This document shows positions 5,205 to 5,929 of a stretch of DNA of 5,929 nucleotides, piece after piece. The DNA is taken from NCBI GenBank assembly GCA_947456915.1, contig CANGUQ010000258.1, forward strand, positions 1-5,929, in the 5' to 3' direction. This DNA is from Betaproteobacteria bacterium. GTDB taxonomy: Bacteria; Pseudomonadota; Gammaproteobacteria; Burkholderiales; CAIKXV01. The number at the start of each line of letters is the position of its first letter. Within the stretch, counting starts at the first letter, position 1. Made by a program: the position numbers and the translations under genes. The notes below the pieces were generated by a model, which was not told the DNA's origin, searched no databases, and was given only the letters and a program-made list of their open reading frames with translations.

Positions 5205-5929
5205 ACGTACAGCACGGAACCGGTGGCATCACCGACCGGCAGCGCGACCTCTGCAGTGACCCCGGGCACCGTGAACGAATTGCTGATCAGCAGCGTGCCC
5301 GGACGCATCTGTGCACACGCCTGCCGCCACAGGCGCGCCATCGGCACCGGCGACAGGTAGGCATACACGACGTCTGCGTCGGACAGATCGTGGCGCCACA
5401 GGCTGCGCCGCAGGACGTGCGTCGCATTCGCCTGCAGCACGCAGCGCAGTCGGCTCACGACATACGGCAGCCACGCCGTTTCCAGTCCGAGGCAGAAGCG
5501 TGTCGGGCGCTCTGCCGCCACTGTTGCCAGCACTCCACCGAAACCGCAGCCAGCCTCGACGAAGCCGATCGGCCGATCGGCCGGCAACTGCTCGACGAGC
5601 AGGTCGCGCGCCCGCCGGCTGCTCAGAAACAGCGGCACGCGCTCACGCAGCGCATTCGAGTTGGTCAACGCCAGCAGCCCGGCTGCACCGAGCAGCAGCC
5701 AGGGCGGCAGCGCCATCCGGTCGACCAGCAGGGCTGCAGGCACGAACACGCTGTGGATCGCGATCCACCAGTGCGCCTGGCCGGCCGCGCTCGCCAGCAG
5801 AACCGCCAGAGCGGCCTGCACCAGCGCCCAGAATGTCCAGGGCTCGGTCAGACCGGCCAGATCGACCAGACAGTCCAGCGCGAGCGCAGCTGCGGTCGCC
5901 ACCACCTGGATCAGCAGCGCGACCAGCGC
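5150..5929 (-). CDS. Membrane-anchored class I SAM-dependent methyltransferase (5' end outside the window)
   Basis: The frame runs open to the window edge, so the true start is probably outside; a GTG at 5905 is the only near-edge candidate and lies inside a hydrophobic run. The visible 259 residues begin with about four hydrophobic segments (roughly 1-18, 34-50, 54-70, 75-89), then a basic region (SSRRARDLLVEQL, near 103-115) and a Rossmann-type methyltransferase domain. Motif I is FVEAGCGFGGVLATVA (about 123-138), followed by LGLETAWLPYVVSRLR (147-162) as the acidic-loop region, DADVVYAYLSPVPMARLW (184-201) as motif II and GTLLISNSFTVPG (211-223) as the late strand. Substrate is unknown. 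It is not EgtD, which is soluble and lacks membrane helices. It converges on senB and overlaps its end by 55 bases, with no room for a terminator between them. Confidence 0.82.
   Translation of the reverse strand, partial: ALVALLIQVVATAAALALDCLVDLAGLTEPWTFWALVQAALAVLLASAAGQAHWWIAIHSVFVPAALLVDRMALPPWLLLGAAGLLALTNSNALRERVPLFLSSRRARDLLVEQLPADRPIGFVEAGCGFGGVLATVAAERPTRFCLGLETAWLPYVVSRLRCVLQANATHVLRRSLWRHDLSDADVVYAYLSPVPMARLWRQACAQMRPGTLLISNSFTVPGVTAEVALPVGDATGSVLYVYRVPAQPASAAASDARS
5564..5581. repeat. 18-bp perfect palindrome in the methyltransferase gene
   Basis: GCCGATCGGCCGATCGGC is its own reverse complement and consists of two adjacent CCGATCGG palindromes. It encodes Ala-Asp-Arg-Pro-Ile-Gly just before the SAM motif I, so it may simply reflect codon choice in a GC-rich gene. 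Confidence 0.6.

Overview
This is a GC-rich, densely packed proteobacterial chromosome segment. The style of the proteins (a PSRP-type regulator for PEP synthase, a DUF4126 membrane protein, and a SenA/SenB pair) fits a beta-proteobacterium best, for example Burkholderiales or Rhodocyclales. That placement is inferred from the gene set and was not tested by alignment. Five protein genes cover almost the whole window. I see no RNA genes, insertion sequences, CRISPR arrays or phage genes.

Left part (1-1634, + strand): a 157-base leader with a modest sigma70-like promoter candidate is followed by ppsR, the bifunctional kinase/pyrophosphorylase that controls phosphoenolpyruvate synthase. A small DUF4126 integral membrane protein starts 13 bases after ppsR and is probably co-transcribed with it. 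A 51-base gap with weak GC hairpins separates this pair from the convergent genes that follow.

Central part (1686-5204): this is the interesting region. A divergent gene pair encodes SenA (EgtB-like selenoneine synthase, - strand) and SenB (GT-B glycosyltransferase-fold selenosugar synthase, + strand), separated by a 109-base shared control region with a tandem direct repeat and overlapping dyads. Together they are the two signature enzymes of selenoneine biosynthesis: SenB makes a selenosugar from selenophosphate and a UDP-sugar, and SenA joins it to hercynine. The selenophosphate synthetase (SenC/SelD) and the hercynine methyltransferase (EgtD) are not in the window and must be encoded elsewhere. 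A membrane-anchored protein with a GYF_2-like N-terminus and pentapeptide repeats is fused to the senA transcript by a TTGA stop/start overlap, making it a candidate accessory gene.

Right part (5150-5929, - strand): a membrane-anchored SAM-dependent methyltransferase, cut by the window edge at its 5' end, converges on senB and overlaps its 3' end by 55 bases.

The most notable points are the divergent senA/senB pair with its repeat-bearing promoter region, the two uncharacterised neighbours (pentapeptide membrane protein and membrane methyltransferase) tightly linked to it, and a perfect 12-bp inverted repeat inside the SenA interdomain linker.
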